Assembly: GCA_963789025.1 (NCBI GenBank)
Contig: CAWBIT010000003.1
Location: forward strand, 806,001-870,000
DNA length: 64,000 nt
Reading direction: 5' to 3'
Source of the DNA: AP-15 sp963789025
GTDB lineage: Bacteria; Pseudomonadota; Alphaproteobacteria; ATCC43930; CGMCC-115725
In this document: piece after piece, positions 49,928 through 59,306 of the stretch
Position numbering within the stretch: the stretch's first letter is position 1
How the letters are laid out: every line of letters begins with the position of its first letter
Made by a program: the position numbers and the translations under genes
The notes under the pieces: generated by a model
What the model saw: the letters and a program-made list of their open reading frames with translations, nothing else
Database searches by the model: none
What the model was told of the DNA's origin: nothing

Positions 49928-50734
49928 TCACGGCCGCGGCGTTTTCGCCGTGTATTCGGCGGCGCAGAACGTGCCGCCCTGGTAATGCTCGGCGATCGGG
50001 TCGGCCGGCTGGCCCGCCTCGGCGGCGAGCACCGCCTCGGCATAGGGCTCCGAATCATCCTGCGGCCTGTAGCCGAGCCGCACGGCGTTCGAATTGTCGT
50101 ACCAGGAACGCCGGTTGTTCGAGACGCCATAGACGATCTCGTAGCGGATATCGGGATGCTCGAGCCCGATGCGCACGAGCTGAGTATAGTCGCGCGGGCT
50201 GATCCAGATCGACAGCCGCCGCTTGTCGATCGGCTTTTCTCCGAAATTCCCGATCCGCGTGCACAGCACACCAATTCCGTGCTTGTCGGAATAGAGGCTG
50301 GCGAGGGCCTCGCCGAAGGCCTTGCTAACGCCATAGCGGCTGTCGGGCCGCGGCACGACGCAGTGGTCGATCTTCTGCGCGCGCGGATAGAACCCGACCG
50401 CATGGTTGCTGGTGGCGAAGACGATGCGTTGGACGCCGGCGCGGCGTGCCGCCTCGAAGACATTGTAAAGGCCAATGATGTTGCCCTCGAGGATCACCGG
50501 CCACTCGTTCTCGCCCGAGATGCCGCCGAGATGGATGACGCCATCGACCTCGGCGACCATCCGCTCGACAGCCGGCATGTCGGAGAGTTCGGTGCGGTCG
50601 ACTTCCTCCCCGTCGCGGGCCGGCGCCAATGCGACCCGATCGGAAAGCCGAAGAATCGGATAGACGCCTCGCAAGGTCTCCCGCAGTGAGCGGCCGATGC
50701 CGCCGCCTGCCCCGGTAATCAGGACGCGTCTCAT
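49928..50734 (-). CDS. NAD-dependent epimerase/dehydratase, uronate dehydrogenase-like
   Basis: 268-residue extended SDR. Cofactor motif ITGAGGGIGRSL, catalytic FATSNHAVGFYPR (Ser) and YGVSKAFGEALASLY (Tyr, Lys). The body, with DGVIHLGGISGENEWPVILEGNIIGLYNVFEAARRAG and RRLSIWISPRDYTQLVRIGLEHP, closely resembles uronate dehydrogenases that oxidise glucuronate and galacturonate to lactones. No uronate catabolic operon surrounds it, so the assignment is by sequence feel only. It could also serve sugar modification for the neighbouring exopolysaccharide locus. Confidence 0.82.
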   Translation of the reverse strand: MRRVLITGAGGGIGRSLRETLRGVYPILRLSDRVALAPARDGEEVDRTELSDMPAVERMVAEVDGVIHLGGISGENEWPVILEGNIIGLYNVFEAARRAGVQRIVFATSNHAVGFYPRAQKIDHCVVPRPDSRYGVSKAFGEALASLYSDKHGIGVLCTRIGNFGEKPIDKRRLSIWISPRDYTQLVRIGLEHPDIRYEIVYGVSNNRRSWYDNSNAVRLGYRPQDDSEPYAEAVLAAEAGQPADPIAEHYQGGTFCAAEYTAKTPRP

Positions 50735-51257
50735 CAGTCTCCTCCTCTGCTTTCACTCGCCCCCGACCGACAAACGGCCCCGGAAACTGTCGGCTTGTTC
50801 ATCCTTTTGTAATGTAAGTGCTTCAAGGTCGGGCAATCACCAGAGTGTTTCGGGTTTGCGGCGACATAGCAAGCGGAGAGCAGGAAGCATTTGCCGTCTC
50901 AGCTCTATCTTAAGGGATTTTGGCGCAGCGCCCCGAGAGCAGCGGTGCACCATGACCTCCATTGTTTTGTTTACTGCACTCTTTTAACGTGTGCCGGGCT
51001 ACGTAGAGCCCAACCGGCTCCACCTTGGACACGGGATGCGAGAAATTTCGATGGGCCTCAGCTTTATCAAGGAATAGTTAACTACCAGGCCGGCAGGCGA
51101 CATCTACATTGCCAATCTGAAGCCTGGGTGTTATAGCACTTCTTCGAGCGCAATAGCCGGCTGCGAATGAATGATCGACGATCATAGTTTTGGCGGTAAG
51201 CATTTGCCTCGGAAAATATTCATCCGGGTTGGGAGCGCGGGGCGGGGGCAAGAAGTG
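50735..51257. other. leader region of the XrtA exopolysaccharide locus
   Basis: About 520 bases with no convincing gene and clearly lower GC in 50930-51170 (TTGTTTTGTTTACTGCAC). It contains the palindrome ATGATCGACGATCAT at 51171-51185, which includes an ATG in frame with the export lipoprotein. I looked for a sigma-54 -24/-12 site and found none with the right spacing. It probably holds the promoter and control sites for the eight-gene locus. Confidence 0.5.
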
Positions 51258-51869
51258 CATCGCGTCTTTTTCGGAGCTTTGTTGGCCGCAGCCGTGCTCT
51301 CGACCGCAGGGTGCGGCGGCGCACCCGAGCTGCCGCCGGCGCCGCCGGCTTCCTCGTTGCCATCGGCCGAGTACCGTATCGGTCCCGGGGACAGTTTGAA
51401 TATCTTCGTCTGGCGCAATCCCGAGCTGACGGTTACGGTGCCGGTGCGGCCCGACGGCCGCGTTTCGATACCGCTCGTCGAGGATGTCGTCGCGATCGGC
51501 AAGACACCGACTTCCCTCGCCCGCGAATACGAGCAGCGGCTCGGCAAATACATCCGGGAGCCGCTCGTCACGGTCATCGTATCGGGCTTCGTCGGTCCGA
51601 TCCCCGACCAGGTACGCATCGTCGGCGAGGCATCGCAACCGCGCTCGCTTCCCTATCGCGCGGATATGACGGTGCTCGACGCGATGATCGCGGTCGGCGG
51701 GCTCACCAGATATGCCGCGGGGAACGACAGCATCATCATCCGCACCGTCGATGGGGTACAGACCACTTACGCGGTGCACCTCAGAGACTTGATCCGGGAT
51801 GGTGACATAACGAGCAACGTCGCGCTTCAGCCGGGCGACATTCTGATTATTCCGCAACGCCTGTTTTAA
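51258..51869 (+). CDS. XrtA-type polysaccharide export lipoprotein (Wza/EpsE-like)
   Basis: 203 residues from a GTG at 51258; an ATG at 51171 would give an implausibly long region before the signal peptide. The lipobox is VLSTAGC. A Poly_export domain follows (SAEYRIGPGDSLNIFVWRNPELTVTVPVRPDGRVSIPLVEDVVAIGKTP) and a SLBB domain (VRIVGEASQPRSLPYRADMTVLDAMIAVGGL). It should form or line the outer-membrane exit pore for the polysaccharide. First gene of the locus. Confidence 0.9.
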   Translation, partial: HRVFFGALLAAAVLSTAGCGGAPELPPAPPASSLPSAEYRIGPGDSLNIFVWRNPELTVTVPVRPDGRVSIPLVEDVVAIGKTPTSLAREYEQRLGKYIREPLVTVIVSGFVGPIPDQVRIVGEASQPRSLPYRADMTVLDAMIAVGGLTRYAAGNDSIIIRTVDGVQTTYAVHLRDLIRDGDITSNVALQPGDILIIPQRLF

Positions 51870-51973
51870 CCTATGCCGTTTTTTTGGCCGGAGCGGCCCG
51901 TCGTCGCCGGGGGACTACAGCACGATCGTCCGGAACGGATGATTGACCTCGTTCCACAGGGTTGGAGCCGTTC

Positions 51974-53554
51974 ATGAGGTTTCTACCGCCACAAGCCATA
52001 CCGCTGCTGCATGCAGTGTGGCGCCATAAATGGTTGGGCGTCGCGACGGCGTGGCTCGTCTGCACCGCCGGATGGATTGGTGTGGCGCTCGTGCCGACAA
52101 AATACGAATCGTCGGCGCGGGTCTATCTCAATGCCGATCCCCTGTTGACGCCGTTGCTTAGGGGCCTGGCTGCGGACACCGATCCGACCCGCCAACTCGA
52201 TTTTATGCAGCGAACGCTGCTGAGCCGGCCCAATCTGGAGCAGCTTGTCCGGCTGACCGATCTGGACATCGGAGTCACAAACGCTGAGCAAAAAGAGGCG
52301 CTGTACAAGCGGTTGGCGAGCGATGTCACTGTCGCACCGGTAACGCTGAATCTGCTGACCTTGTCTTATCGCGACCAGGATCCCAACATGGCGAAGAACG
52401 TCGTTCAGTCGCTGCTGACGATCTTCGCCGAGAAGACCGCAGGAAGCAGCCGAGCCGACATGGACAACGCACAGCGTTTCCTGGACAGCGAGATCAACTC
52501 GTATCGAGACCAGTTGCGGGCCGCCGAGAAACGGCGATCAGACTTGGCGCAAAAATACCCGGACATCGTCTCCAACCGGACCCCGGACTCGGCAGCGGAG
52601 GGAGACGGTAGCCTCAGCCAACTCGACCAGACACGCGCGGTCGTCGCACGTCTCAAGCTCGATCTCGCGGATGCGGTGACGAAGCGGGACGCGATGCAGA
52701 AGGAGCTGGATGCAGTCCCGGCGATGCTGAGCGTCGAAAGAGCACCGCAAGTAATCGTCACCGGCGGCCGACTTTCCCCAATCGACGAGCGATTGCAGGA
52801 GCTCCGCCGCAACCTCGACACTATGCTGCTGAAGTACACGGAAGACCATCCGGATGTGAAGGCCACTCGAAAGCAGATAGCACAGGTCGAGGCCGAGGCA
52901 GCGAAAGCGTCTGGCGGCGCCGGAAAATCCGGCGGCGGCACGGCGAAAGGCGAAGTCGCCAACTCGGTCTATGAGCAGATCAAACTCAGACTGGTCGACG
53001 CCGAGGCGGCGGTGAAGGCCGTGCAGCGGCGCCTCGACGAGGCTCAATCCGATGAGGACCGGATCCAAAAAGTCGCCGCTTCGGCACCGGGCGTGCTGGT
53101 ACAAGCACAAGATCTCGACCGCGACTATTCGATCCTAAAGCGAAACTATCAGGAACTGGTGGCGCGGCGCGAAGCCACTGCGATCGCCAACGCCGCCGAT
53201 ACAAAGACCGAGAAAATCCAGTTCCGCATCGTCGATCCCCCGCAGGTGCCGATCCTTCCTGCCGCTCCCAATCGGCCGATGCTGGTTTCCATGGTGCTGC
53301 TTTTCGGGATCGGCGGCGGCCTGGCCGTGCCTTTGGCATTGACCCAGATCGACCGCTCATTCGCTACCATCGGCCAGTTGCGCAACTTGGGGCTGCCGAT
53401 ACTCGGAAGCGTATCTCGGCTGTCGCTCGGGGCGGCGCGGCGGCGCGCCGTGATCCAATTGGCGGGGGTATGTGTGAGCGGGTTCCTTCTGATCGCGGTA
53501 TATGGAACCTTGATCGCTTTGAGCATGGGGCTCCATACGATGGGCATTTCTTAA
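51974..53554 (+). CDS. XrtA-type polysaccharide chain length determinant (Wzz/GumC-like)
   Basis: 526 residues from the ATG at 51974, which has GGAG six bases upstream; a TTG at 51962 is also in frame. An N-terminal membrane helix (WLGVATAWLVCTAGWIGVALVP), a Wzz domain, long coiled coils (about residues 150-400, e.g. RFLDSEINSYRDQLRAAEKRRSDLAQK), the GNVR-like QDLDRDYSILKRNYQELVARREA, and two C-terminal helices. It controls polymer length and, with the next gene, forms a split tyrosine-kinase export regulator. Confidence 0.92.
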   Translation: MRFLPPQAIPLLHAVWRHKWLGVATAWLVCTAGWIGVALVPTKYESSARVYLNADPLLTPLLRGLAADTDPTRQLDFMQRTLLSRPNLEQLVRLTDLDIGVTNAEQKEALYKRLASDVTVAPVTLNLLTLSYRDQDPNMAKNVVQSLLTIFAEKTAGSSRADMDNAQRFLDSEINSYRDQLRAAEKRRSDLAQKYPDIVSNRTPDSAAEGDGSLSQLDQTRAVVARLKLDLADAVTKRDAMQKELDAVPAMLSVERAPQVIVTGGRLSPIDERLQELRRNLDTMLLKYTEDHPDVKATRKQIAQVEAEAAKASGGAGKSGGGTAKGEVANSVYEQIKLRLVDAEAAVKAVQRRLDEAQSDEDRIQKVAASAPGVLVQAQDLDRDYSILKRNYQELVARREATAIANAADTKTEKIQFRIVDPPQVPILPAAPNRPMLVSMVLLFGIGGGLAVPLALTQIDRSFATIGQLRNLGLPILGSVSRLSLGAARRRAVIQLAGVCVSGFLLIAVYGTLIALSMGLHTMGIS

Positions 53555-54451
53555 ATGGCGGAAACGGTTGGACTGATCGAAAGGGCGGCAGCAGTCCTGC
53601 GCCAGCAGGAAGCTGCCGAGCCTGTCGTACCCATCGCGCCTCGCAAGGCCACCGGCGGACCGGCTTTAACGCCCGCCGGTCCGGAGCTGGTGCTCGATCG
53701 CGGCAGGCTTGCCGGTTTCGGGATTGCCATCCCGTCCGCTGCCCGTTCACGGACAGTGGAGGAATTTCGGCTCGTCAAGCGAAACCTGGTTGGCGCGTGG
53801 TCGCAGAAAGATTTGACGCTTGACCGTCGCGCAAGTCGCCTGATCATGGTGACGAGCGCACGGCCGGGCGAGGGCAAGACGTTCACCGCGCTCAACCTGG
53901 CTCTGGCATTCGCATCCGAACGCAGCGTTAAGGCATTGCTCGTCGATGTTGACACGCAGCATTCAACCACGCCAAAGATCCTCGGGATCGACGGACAAAA
54001 GGGCATCGTCGACGTGCTCGCGGGAAACCTCGAACTGGCGGAAGTGCTGATCCAGACCAACATTCCCAATCTGATGATCCTGCCGGCGGGGCGGGGTGGG
54101 CCGCACGTACCCGAACTGCTGTCGAGCCCGGAAATGGGCGCCCTGCTGGACGAGCTGACCCAGCGGCTTCCCGATCACTACCTCATCATCGACACGCCGC
54201 CCTGCATGGCGAGCAGCGACGCCGCGGCGCTGGCGCCGTTGGTCGGACAAATCGTGTTCGTCGTCGAAGCGCACAATACTCAGCAGGGAGAGATCGAAGC
54301 TGCACTCAGCACGCTCAGCACCTGTCCCCGGATCAGCCTTTTGCTGAACAAGAGCGATAGCCTGGCCACCGAGCATTTTGGCTCCTATGGGTACAATTAT
54401 CACTCCGCCGATAGCGGGAGCGATGAGCCGCGCTCGGCCGAAATCGCATAG
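53555..54451 (+). CDS. XrtA-associated tyrosine autokinase (CpsD/CapB-like)
   Basis: 298 residues; start codon immediately follows the previous stop. BY-kinase ATPase domain: Walker A TSARPGEGKTFTALNLA, Walker A' LLVDVDTQ, Walker B HYLIIDTPP. The C-terminus has tyrosines in HFGSYGYNYHS, fitting the autophosphorylated cluster. Together with the chain-length protein it would cycle to control export. The next gene overlaps its end by 29 bases. Confidence 0.92.
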   Translation: MAETVGLIERAAAVLRQQEAAEPVVPIAPRKATGGPALTPAGPELVLDRGRLAGFGIAIPSAARSRTVEEFRLVKRNLVGAWSQKDLTLDRRASRLIMVTSARPGEGKTFTALNLALAFASERSVKALLVDVDTQHSTTPKILGIDGQKGIVDVLAGNLELAEVLIQTNIPNLMILPAGRGGPHVPELLSSPEMGALLDELTQRLPDHYLIIDTPPCMASSDAAALAPLVGQIVFVVEAHNTQQGEIEAALSTLSTCPRISLLLNKSDSLATEHFGSYGYNYHSADSGSDEPRSAEIA

Positions 54452-56291
54452 GGGCCTTGCGGCAGGCGCATTTTGGCAGCGGCACTTTGCTCTGTGGCTG
54501 ATGCTGTTCCCCGGCACCACAGCAGCGATCCCTGCGGCAGCGCAGACGAGCGAAGGCGGAGCACCAAGCTCGTCGGGCGCGGGCCCCGAGGCTGGCCCTC
54601 TCGTTACCGGCGGCGGAGCTGTAACGACGCCGGCGCTGCCCGGCGCGGTACCCGACACCTTGCCGCCTCCGCCGATCGGTGGGTTCGGCTTTCCGAGCCC
54701 GGCGGCGCCGCCCTATTCGGTCAATAACCAAATCCCGACCCTGATCTCTCCTCCGACTCTCCAGCTGCAGCCTTACGCTGGGGTCGTGCCGCTTCAGGCC
54801 TACGATCCAAACGCGCCGGCTGTCCTGATCCGGCCCAGCCTGTTCCTCGGCGAGACACTCACCGACAACGTCAATTATGTCCATTCCCCGCGGACATTCG
54901 CTGCCATCACACAGCCCGGGGGTGGCTTATCGGCCTCGGTGGACACCCCGAGGCTGCAAGCCGTCGCGACTGGCTCTGGGACCGGATCCATTTATCTGCC
55001 GGGCTCGAACTCGTCTTTGAACCAGATCTACGGGAACTTGTATGCAAACGGCCATGGCACGATTTATCCCGACCTACTGTATGTCGATGCCCAGAGTGTG
55101 ATAACCCAGTCGACCACCCTGCCCGGCTTTGGATTGCAGAATCTGTCGACATTGCCGAGAAACCAGCAAACTCAGCAATTCTTCAACAATATCTCCCCGT
55201 ATCTAATAAAGTCGTTCGGTCCATGGGCCGATACGGAGCTGCGTTACACCTTTAGCTCGTCGAACTATGGCGGCAACACCGTCGTCACGGCCACGCCGTC
55301 GACACCCTTTCTTAACAGCCTCGCCTCCACGACGCTGAACGAAGGGACCTTCATCGCCGTCACCGGCGAGAATTTTCGCAACCTGGTGGCGCGATTTACG
55401 GCGGACGCCGCCGAACTCAATGGCTCATTCGCGAACCAAAGCACTCAGGTCAACGCTTACAACGATCTCCAATACAGCTTTACGCCGACGATCGCCGCGC
55501 TCGGACGGGCTGGCTATCAGAACCAGCGCTACCCGGGTTCACCGGCGGCCACGTTTGCCGGGGCCACCTGGCTCGCCGGCGGCCGGCTCGGAACCGTGGG
55601 ACCGGATCAGCCGGCCTATATCGCGCTGCAATACGGCAGACAGCAAGGGGTGTATGGGTTTACCGGGTCGTCCCAGGTCAACATTACGCCCAGCATGGTT
55701 TTTTCCGCGAACCTGGTTCAGGGGATCGGCTCCCAAGGGCAATTTTTATCATCTAACCTCGGGAACTCGACCCTCAGCCCATCCGGCAGCATTGTCAGCC
55801 AATCGACCGGTCTGCCAATCGCTTTTTCCAGTCCGGGTTTGGGGATATCGAACAATGTCTACCGCCAGCACCTTTTCACTGCCGGGTTGAGCGACTCGCT
55901 GCCACCCAACAACTATTCGCTTTACGGATCCTACTCGGAGCAGCAGTCGCTGTCGACGACTGTCAGCGTTCCCACCAAGAGCCTCGGCATAAGTTTCGCA
56001 TACTCGCGCGATATTAGGCCGGATGCCAGCGGGTATGCTTCAGTCGGAGTTTTCAACTCGGTCAATTCTCCGACCGTAGTGCCCGGAACGACGACCGTCA
56101 ATTTCAGCCAAAGGACCAATTTCAACACCATTACCGCCACCGCCGGCCTCAACTATGTGCTCGGGCGTACCCTGACAGGTTCGATCATCTACACTTTCAC
56201 GTATCAAACCAACGGGACCGTTCTTGCCGGCGGCCGCAACGGCGACGTATTCGCCAATTATTTGCAGTTTCTGTTGAGCAAGACCTTTTAA
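54423..56291 (+). CDS. XrtA/PEP-CTERM system outer-membrane beta-barrel protein
   Basis: 622 residues from the ATG at 54423 (GGGAG upstream). Signal peptide MSRARPKSHRGLAAGAFWQRHFALWLMLFPG...AAAQ; then a Pro/Gly-rich region, then a long barrel with alternating aromatic/polar strands ending in a terminal phenylalanine (LQFLLSKTF), the BAM recognition signal. Typical of the TIGR03016-type proteins in exosortase A loci. It may be the outer-membrane porin or adaptor for the polymer. The family-specific role is unproven. Confidence 0.85.
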   Translation: MSRARPKSHRGLAAGAFWQRHFALWLMLFPGTTAAIPAAAQTSEGGAPSSSGAGPEAGPLVTGGGAVTTPALPGAVPDTLPPPPIGGFGFPSPAAPPYSVNNQIPTLISPPTLQLQPYAGVVPLQAYDPNAPAVLIRPSLFLGETLTDNVNYVHSPRTFAAITQPGGGLSASVDTPRLQAVATGSGTGSIYLPGSNSSLNQIYGNLYANGHGTIYPDLLYVDAQSVITQSTTLPGFGLQNLSTLPRNQQTQQFFNNISPYLIKSFGPWADTELRYTFSSSNYGGNTVVTATPSTPFLNSLASTTLNEGTFIAVTGENFRNLVARFTADAAELNGSFANQSTQVNAYNDLQYSFTPTIAALGRAGYQNQRYPGSPAATFAGATWLAGGRLGTVGPDQPAYIALQYGRQQGVYGFTGSSQVNITPSMVFSANLVQGIGSQGQFLSSNLGNSTLSPSGSIVSQSTGLPIAFSSPGLGISNNVYRQHLFTAGLSDSLPPNNYSLYGSYSEQQSLSTTVSVPTKSLGISFAYSRDIRPDASGYASVGVFNSVNSPTVVPGTTTVNFSQRTNFNTITATAGLNYVLGRTLTGSIIYTFTYQTNGTVLAGGRNGDVFANYLQFLLSKTF

Positions 56292-56296
56292 CGACC

Positions 56297-57289
56297 ATGT
56301 ACGCCAAATTTTACGGGCTTACGATACCGCCGTTTCAGCTCACTCCGGACGCCCGTTTTTTTTACGAAAGCACGGTGCATCGGCAAGCGATGGCCTATTT
56401 GGTGTATGGTCTGCACCACGCGGAAGGCTTCATTATCATCACCGGAGAAGTCGGCGCGGGCAAGACCATCCTGGTCGACAACCTGCTGTCGACAATCGAC
56501 CAGAGCAATTTCATTGTCGCGAAGATCGTCACAACTCAGCTGGCCGGAGACGATCTGCTGCACTTGGTTGCGGGCGGCTTCGGCATCGCCAAAGAGGGCT
56601 TGGCCAAGGGGTCGTTGCTGCAGCGCATCAACGACTTCGTCTTGGCACAGCAGCGCAACGGCAGACGCGTACTGCTGATCGTCGACGAGGCGCAGAACCT
56701 GTCCTTCGAGGCCCTCGAAGAGCTGCGCATGCTGTCCAACATCGTAGTTGACAGAACCATGGCGTTGCAGAGTTTTTTGCTCGGACAGCCGCAGTTCCGC
56801 GCCATTCTCGGCAGCCCACGATTGGAGCAGTTGCGCCAACGAGTGACCGCGGCCTACCATTTGGGGCCGTTGAGCGAAGCCGAGACCAAGGCGTATGTCG
56901 AGCACCGGCTGCGTCGGGCGGATTGGAAGGGAGATCCGGAATTCACCGAAGATTGCTTTCCGTTCATTTACCGGCACACTGGAGGCGTACCTCGGCAGAT
57001 CAATACCTTGTGTTCGAGGTTGCTGCTCTTCGGCTTCCTGGAGCAGCTTCATACGCTTCAGGCCAATGCAGTCGACAAAGTGGCCAAAGATCTGCGCGAG
57101 GAAATCGCTGTCGTCACGACCGAGCCCATCGGCGGTTTGACGGCCGGCGAGCCCAACGGCAAATCGGAGACGGTCTCGCAAATAACCGATCGCCTCAGCG
57201 TGCTCGAAGAACAAGTCGATCGGCATGGCCGCGTCATCAAGCGCGCGATTGAAATCGCGGCCCGCTATTTCCAGAGTGACCGGCCGTGA
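56297..57289 (+). CDS. XrtA-associated AAA ATPase (ExeA-like)
   Basis: 330 residues. Begins MYAKFYGLTIPPFQLTPDARFFYES, the hallmark start of these ATPases. Walker A TGEVGAGKTILVDN (about residues 48-61), Walker B VLLIVDEAQNLS, sensor region HTGGVPRQINTLCSRLLL. C-terminal coiled stretch SETVSQITDRLSVLEEQVDRHG. It is common to exosortase A loci, where it probably powers assembly of the export apparatus. GTGA overlap with the deacetylase start. Confidence 0.92.
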   Translation: MYAKFYGLTIPPFQLTPDARFFYESTVHRQAMAYLVYGLHHAEGFIIITGEVGAGKTILVDNLLSTIDQSNFIVAKIVTTQLAGDDLLHLVAGGFGIAKEGLAKGSLLQRINDFVLAQQRNGRRVLLIVDEAQNLSFEALEELRMLSNIVVDRTMALQSFLLGQPQFRAILGSPRLEQLRQRVTAAYHLGPLSEAETKAYVEHRLRRADWKGDPEFTEDCFPFIYRHTGGVPRQINTLCSRLLLFGFLEQLHTLQANAVDKVAKDLREEIAVVTTEPIGGLTAGEPNGKSETVSQITDRLSVLEEQVDRHGRVIKRAIEIAARYFQSDRP

Positions 57290-58275
57290 CGCAGCCGACC
57301 GAAGCGCTTCGACAGCTGCCCGGCGAATGGCTGGAGGAGTCTCCGGCCGCCTGGCCGGCCGAAGAAGCCTCCCGCAAGCGGATGCGCTGCGGTTTCGCCA
57401 ACGCGATGACGATCGACGTCGAGGATTATTTTCAGGTCGAAGCCTTCGCCTCGACAATTGACCGGGGAGATTGGGAAAGTCTGCCGCGCCGAGTAGAACG
57501 CAACACCGAGCGCCTGCTCCAGATCCTGGCCGAGAGCGGGGTCGAAGCGACCTTCTTTATCTTGGGATGGGTGGCAGAGCGGCATCCGCAGCTGGTGCGG
57601 CGCGTGGTGGCGGACGGGCACGAGCTGGCGAGCCATGGCTTCGGCCATCTGCGGGCAGATCGCCAGTCGCCGGAAGAATTTCGTGACGATGTGCGCCGCG
57701 CCAAGCGGGTTCTCGAGGACCTTGGCGGCGCGCCAGTCCACGGTTATCGCGCTCCGACCTTCTCGATCGGCGGCGGCAGCAAATGGGCGCACACGATCCT
57801 GGCGGAAGAGGGCTACTCCTACAGTTCCAGCGTGTACCCGGTGAAGCACGATCTCTACGGGACGCCCGAGGCGCCGCGAACGCCTTTTTCCCCGGTGCCC
57901 GGCATGCTGGAAATCCCGCTCACCTCGATCAGGATGCTGGGGGTCGACATGCCGGTCTCGGGCGGCGGCTATTTCCGCCTGCTGCCCTATCCTTTGACCA
58001 GATGGCTATTGCACTATGCGAGGCGAGTGAACCGATCGCCAGCCGTTTTTTATCTGCACCCCTGGGAGATCGATCCTGAGCAGCCCCGCCAGCGATCGGC
58101 ACCGTGGAAATCACGATTTCGCCATTACTTGAACCTGGATCGCACCGAGCCACGGCTGCGGCGGCTGCTTCGCAATTTCACCTGGACACGCATGGATCGG
58201 CTTTTTCTGAGCCAAGAGAGAGGATCCTTTCCGGTTATCCCATCTTGGACGGATCGCAAGCAAGCCTCGCCGTAA
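57286..58275 (+). CDS. XrtA-associated polysaccharide deacetylase
   Basis: 329 residues from a GTG that overlaps the ATPase stop; internal starts at 57382 and 57406 also exist. NodB-type motifs: MTIDVEDYFQVEAF (motif 1, catalytic Asp), ELASHGFGH (metal His pair), GYRAPTFSIG (Arg), and the C-terminal VFYLHPWEID. Removes acetyl groups from N-acetylated sugars of the polymer. Cytoplasmic-looking (no signal peptide), as usual for this subfamily. Confidence 0.92.
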   Translation: MTQPTEALRQLPGEWLEESPAAWPAEEASRKRMRCGFANAMTIDVEDYFQVEAFASTIDRGDWESLPRRVERNTERLLQILAESGVEATFFILGWVAERHPQLVRRVVADGHELASHGFGHLRADRQSPEEFRDDVRRAKRVLEDLGGAPVHGYRAPTFSIGGGSKWAHTILAEEGYSYSSSVYPVKHDLYGTPEAPRTPFSPVPGMLEIPLTSIRMLGVDMPVSGGGYFRLLPYPLTRWLLHYARRVNRSPAVFYLHPWEIDPEQPRQRSAPWKSRFRHYLNLDRTEPRLRRLLRNFTWTRMDRLFLSQERGSFPVIPSWTDRKQASP

Positions 58276-59291
58276 GATCGTTCCGACCCGGCGACGAGCA
58301 GCGCTGGGACGAGTTCGTGCTCGCGCATCCGGGCGGAACGTTCTTTCATCTTGCCGGTTGGAGGCGGGTTCTCGAGCGGGCCTTCCACCACCCGACGCAT
58401 TACCTGATGGCCGAGCGCGGCGGGATCGTTGCCGGTGTCTTGCCCCTCACTCATGTCAAGTCCCTGCTGTTCGGTTCGTCTCTGATATCGAATGCCTTCG
58501 CAGTACGCGGCGGCCCGATCGCTACCGATGACGATAGCCTGCGCGCGCTCGAAGACGAGGCTGTCCGGCTCATGGAGGTACATGCCGTCCCAGTACTCGA
58601 ACTGCGCGATTTCTCGGCGAGCCGGAGCGATTGGCTGAGCAAACCGGGACTCTACGCCACATTCCGGCGCGAGCTCGATCCAACGGTCGAGCGCAATCTC
58701 AAAGCGATACCGCGCAAGCAGCGGGCGATGGTGCGCAAAGGCATGCGCCACGGGTTGCGTTCGGAGATCGACGACGGCATTGACCGCCTGTATCGCATTT
58801 ACGCCGAAAGCGTTCGCAACCTCGGCACGCCCGTCTTCGCCAAATCCTATTTTCGCATTCTTAAGGATGAATTTCCGACCTCATCCGATATCGTTACGAT
58901 ATCATCCAGCGGCAAAGCAGTCGCATCGGTGCTGAATTTCTATTTTCGCAACGAGGTTCTCCCATTCTACGGAGGCGGCATAGCCGCGGCGCGGCAGCTT
59001 GCCGCCAATGATTTCATGTATTGGGAAGTAATGCGCAGAGCGTGTGAACGGGGCTATCGCATCTTCGATTTCGGCCGCAGCAAAGTCGGCACAGGGTCTT
59101 ACGCGTTCAAATGCAACTGGGGGTTTCAGCCGAGCCCGCTGGTCTATCAATTCCGCTTGGCGCGCGGACGCTCGATACCGGATCTAAACCCCCTCAACCC
59201 GAAACTCGCTCTCTTTATCGCGGCTTGGAAACGCTTGCCGTTAATGGTGGCCACCCGACTGGGCCCGCTGATCGTCAGGGGAATCGGCTGA
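58245..59291 (+). CDS. FemAB-like XrtA-associated acyltransferase (GNAT fold)
   Basis: About 348 residues if started at the TTG at 58245, which overlaps the deacetylase end by 31 bases; the frame is open back to 58104 inside the deacetylase gene, so the start is uncertain. Family stretches: VRSFRPGDEQRWDEFVLAHPGGTFFHLAGWRRVLERAF, VAGVLPLTHVKSLLFGSSLISNAFAVRGGPIA, IPRKQRAMVRKGMRHGL and YEVMRRACERGY-like (YWEVMRRACERGYRIFDFGRSKVGTGSYAFKCNWGF). It is common in exosortase A loci and may transfer an aminoacyl or acyl group to the polymer or an acceptor; substrate unknown. Confidence 0.85.
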   Translation: MDGSQASLAVRSFRPGDEQRWDEFVLAHPGGTFFHLAGWRRVLERAFHHPTHYLMAERGGIVAGVLPLTHVKSLLFGSSLISNAFAVRGGPIATDDDSLRALEDEAVRLMEVHAVPVLELRDFSASRSDWLSKPGLYATFRRELDPTVERNLKAIPRKQRAMVRKGMRHGLRSEIDDGIDRLYRIYAESVRNLGTPVFAKSYFRILKDEFPTSSDIVTISSSGKAVASVLNFYFRNEVLPFYGGGIAAARQLAANDFMYWEVMRRACERGYRIFDFGRSKVGTGSYAFKCNWGFQPSPLVYQFRLARGRSIPDLNPLNPKLALFIAAWKRLPLMVATRLGPLIVRGIG

Positions 59292-59306
59292 TATGCAGGG
59301 TTTGTC

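Noticed and set aside
50735..51257. sigma-54 promoter before the XrtA locus
   Set aside because: Some exosortase A loci are RpoN-controlled. Candidate GG/GC pairs here are 9 or 12 bases apart rather than 10.
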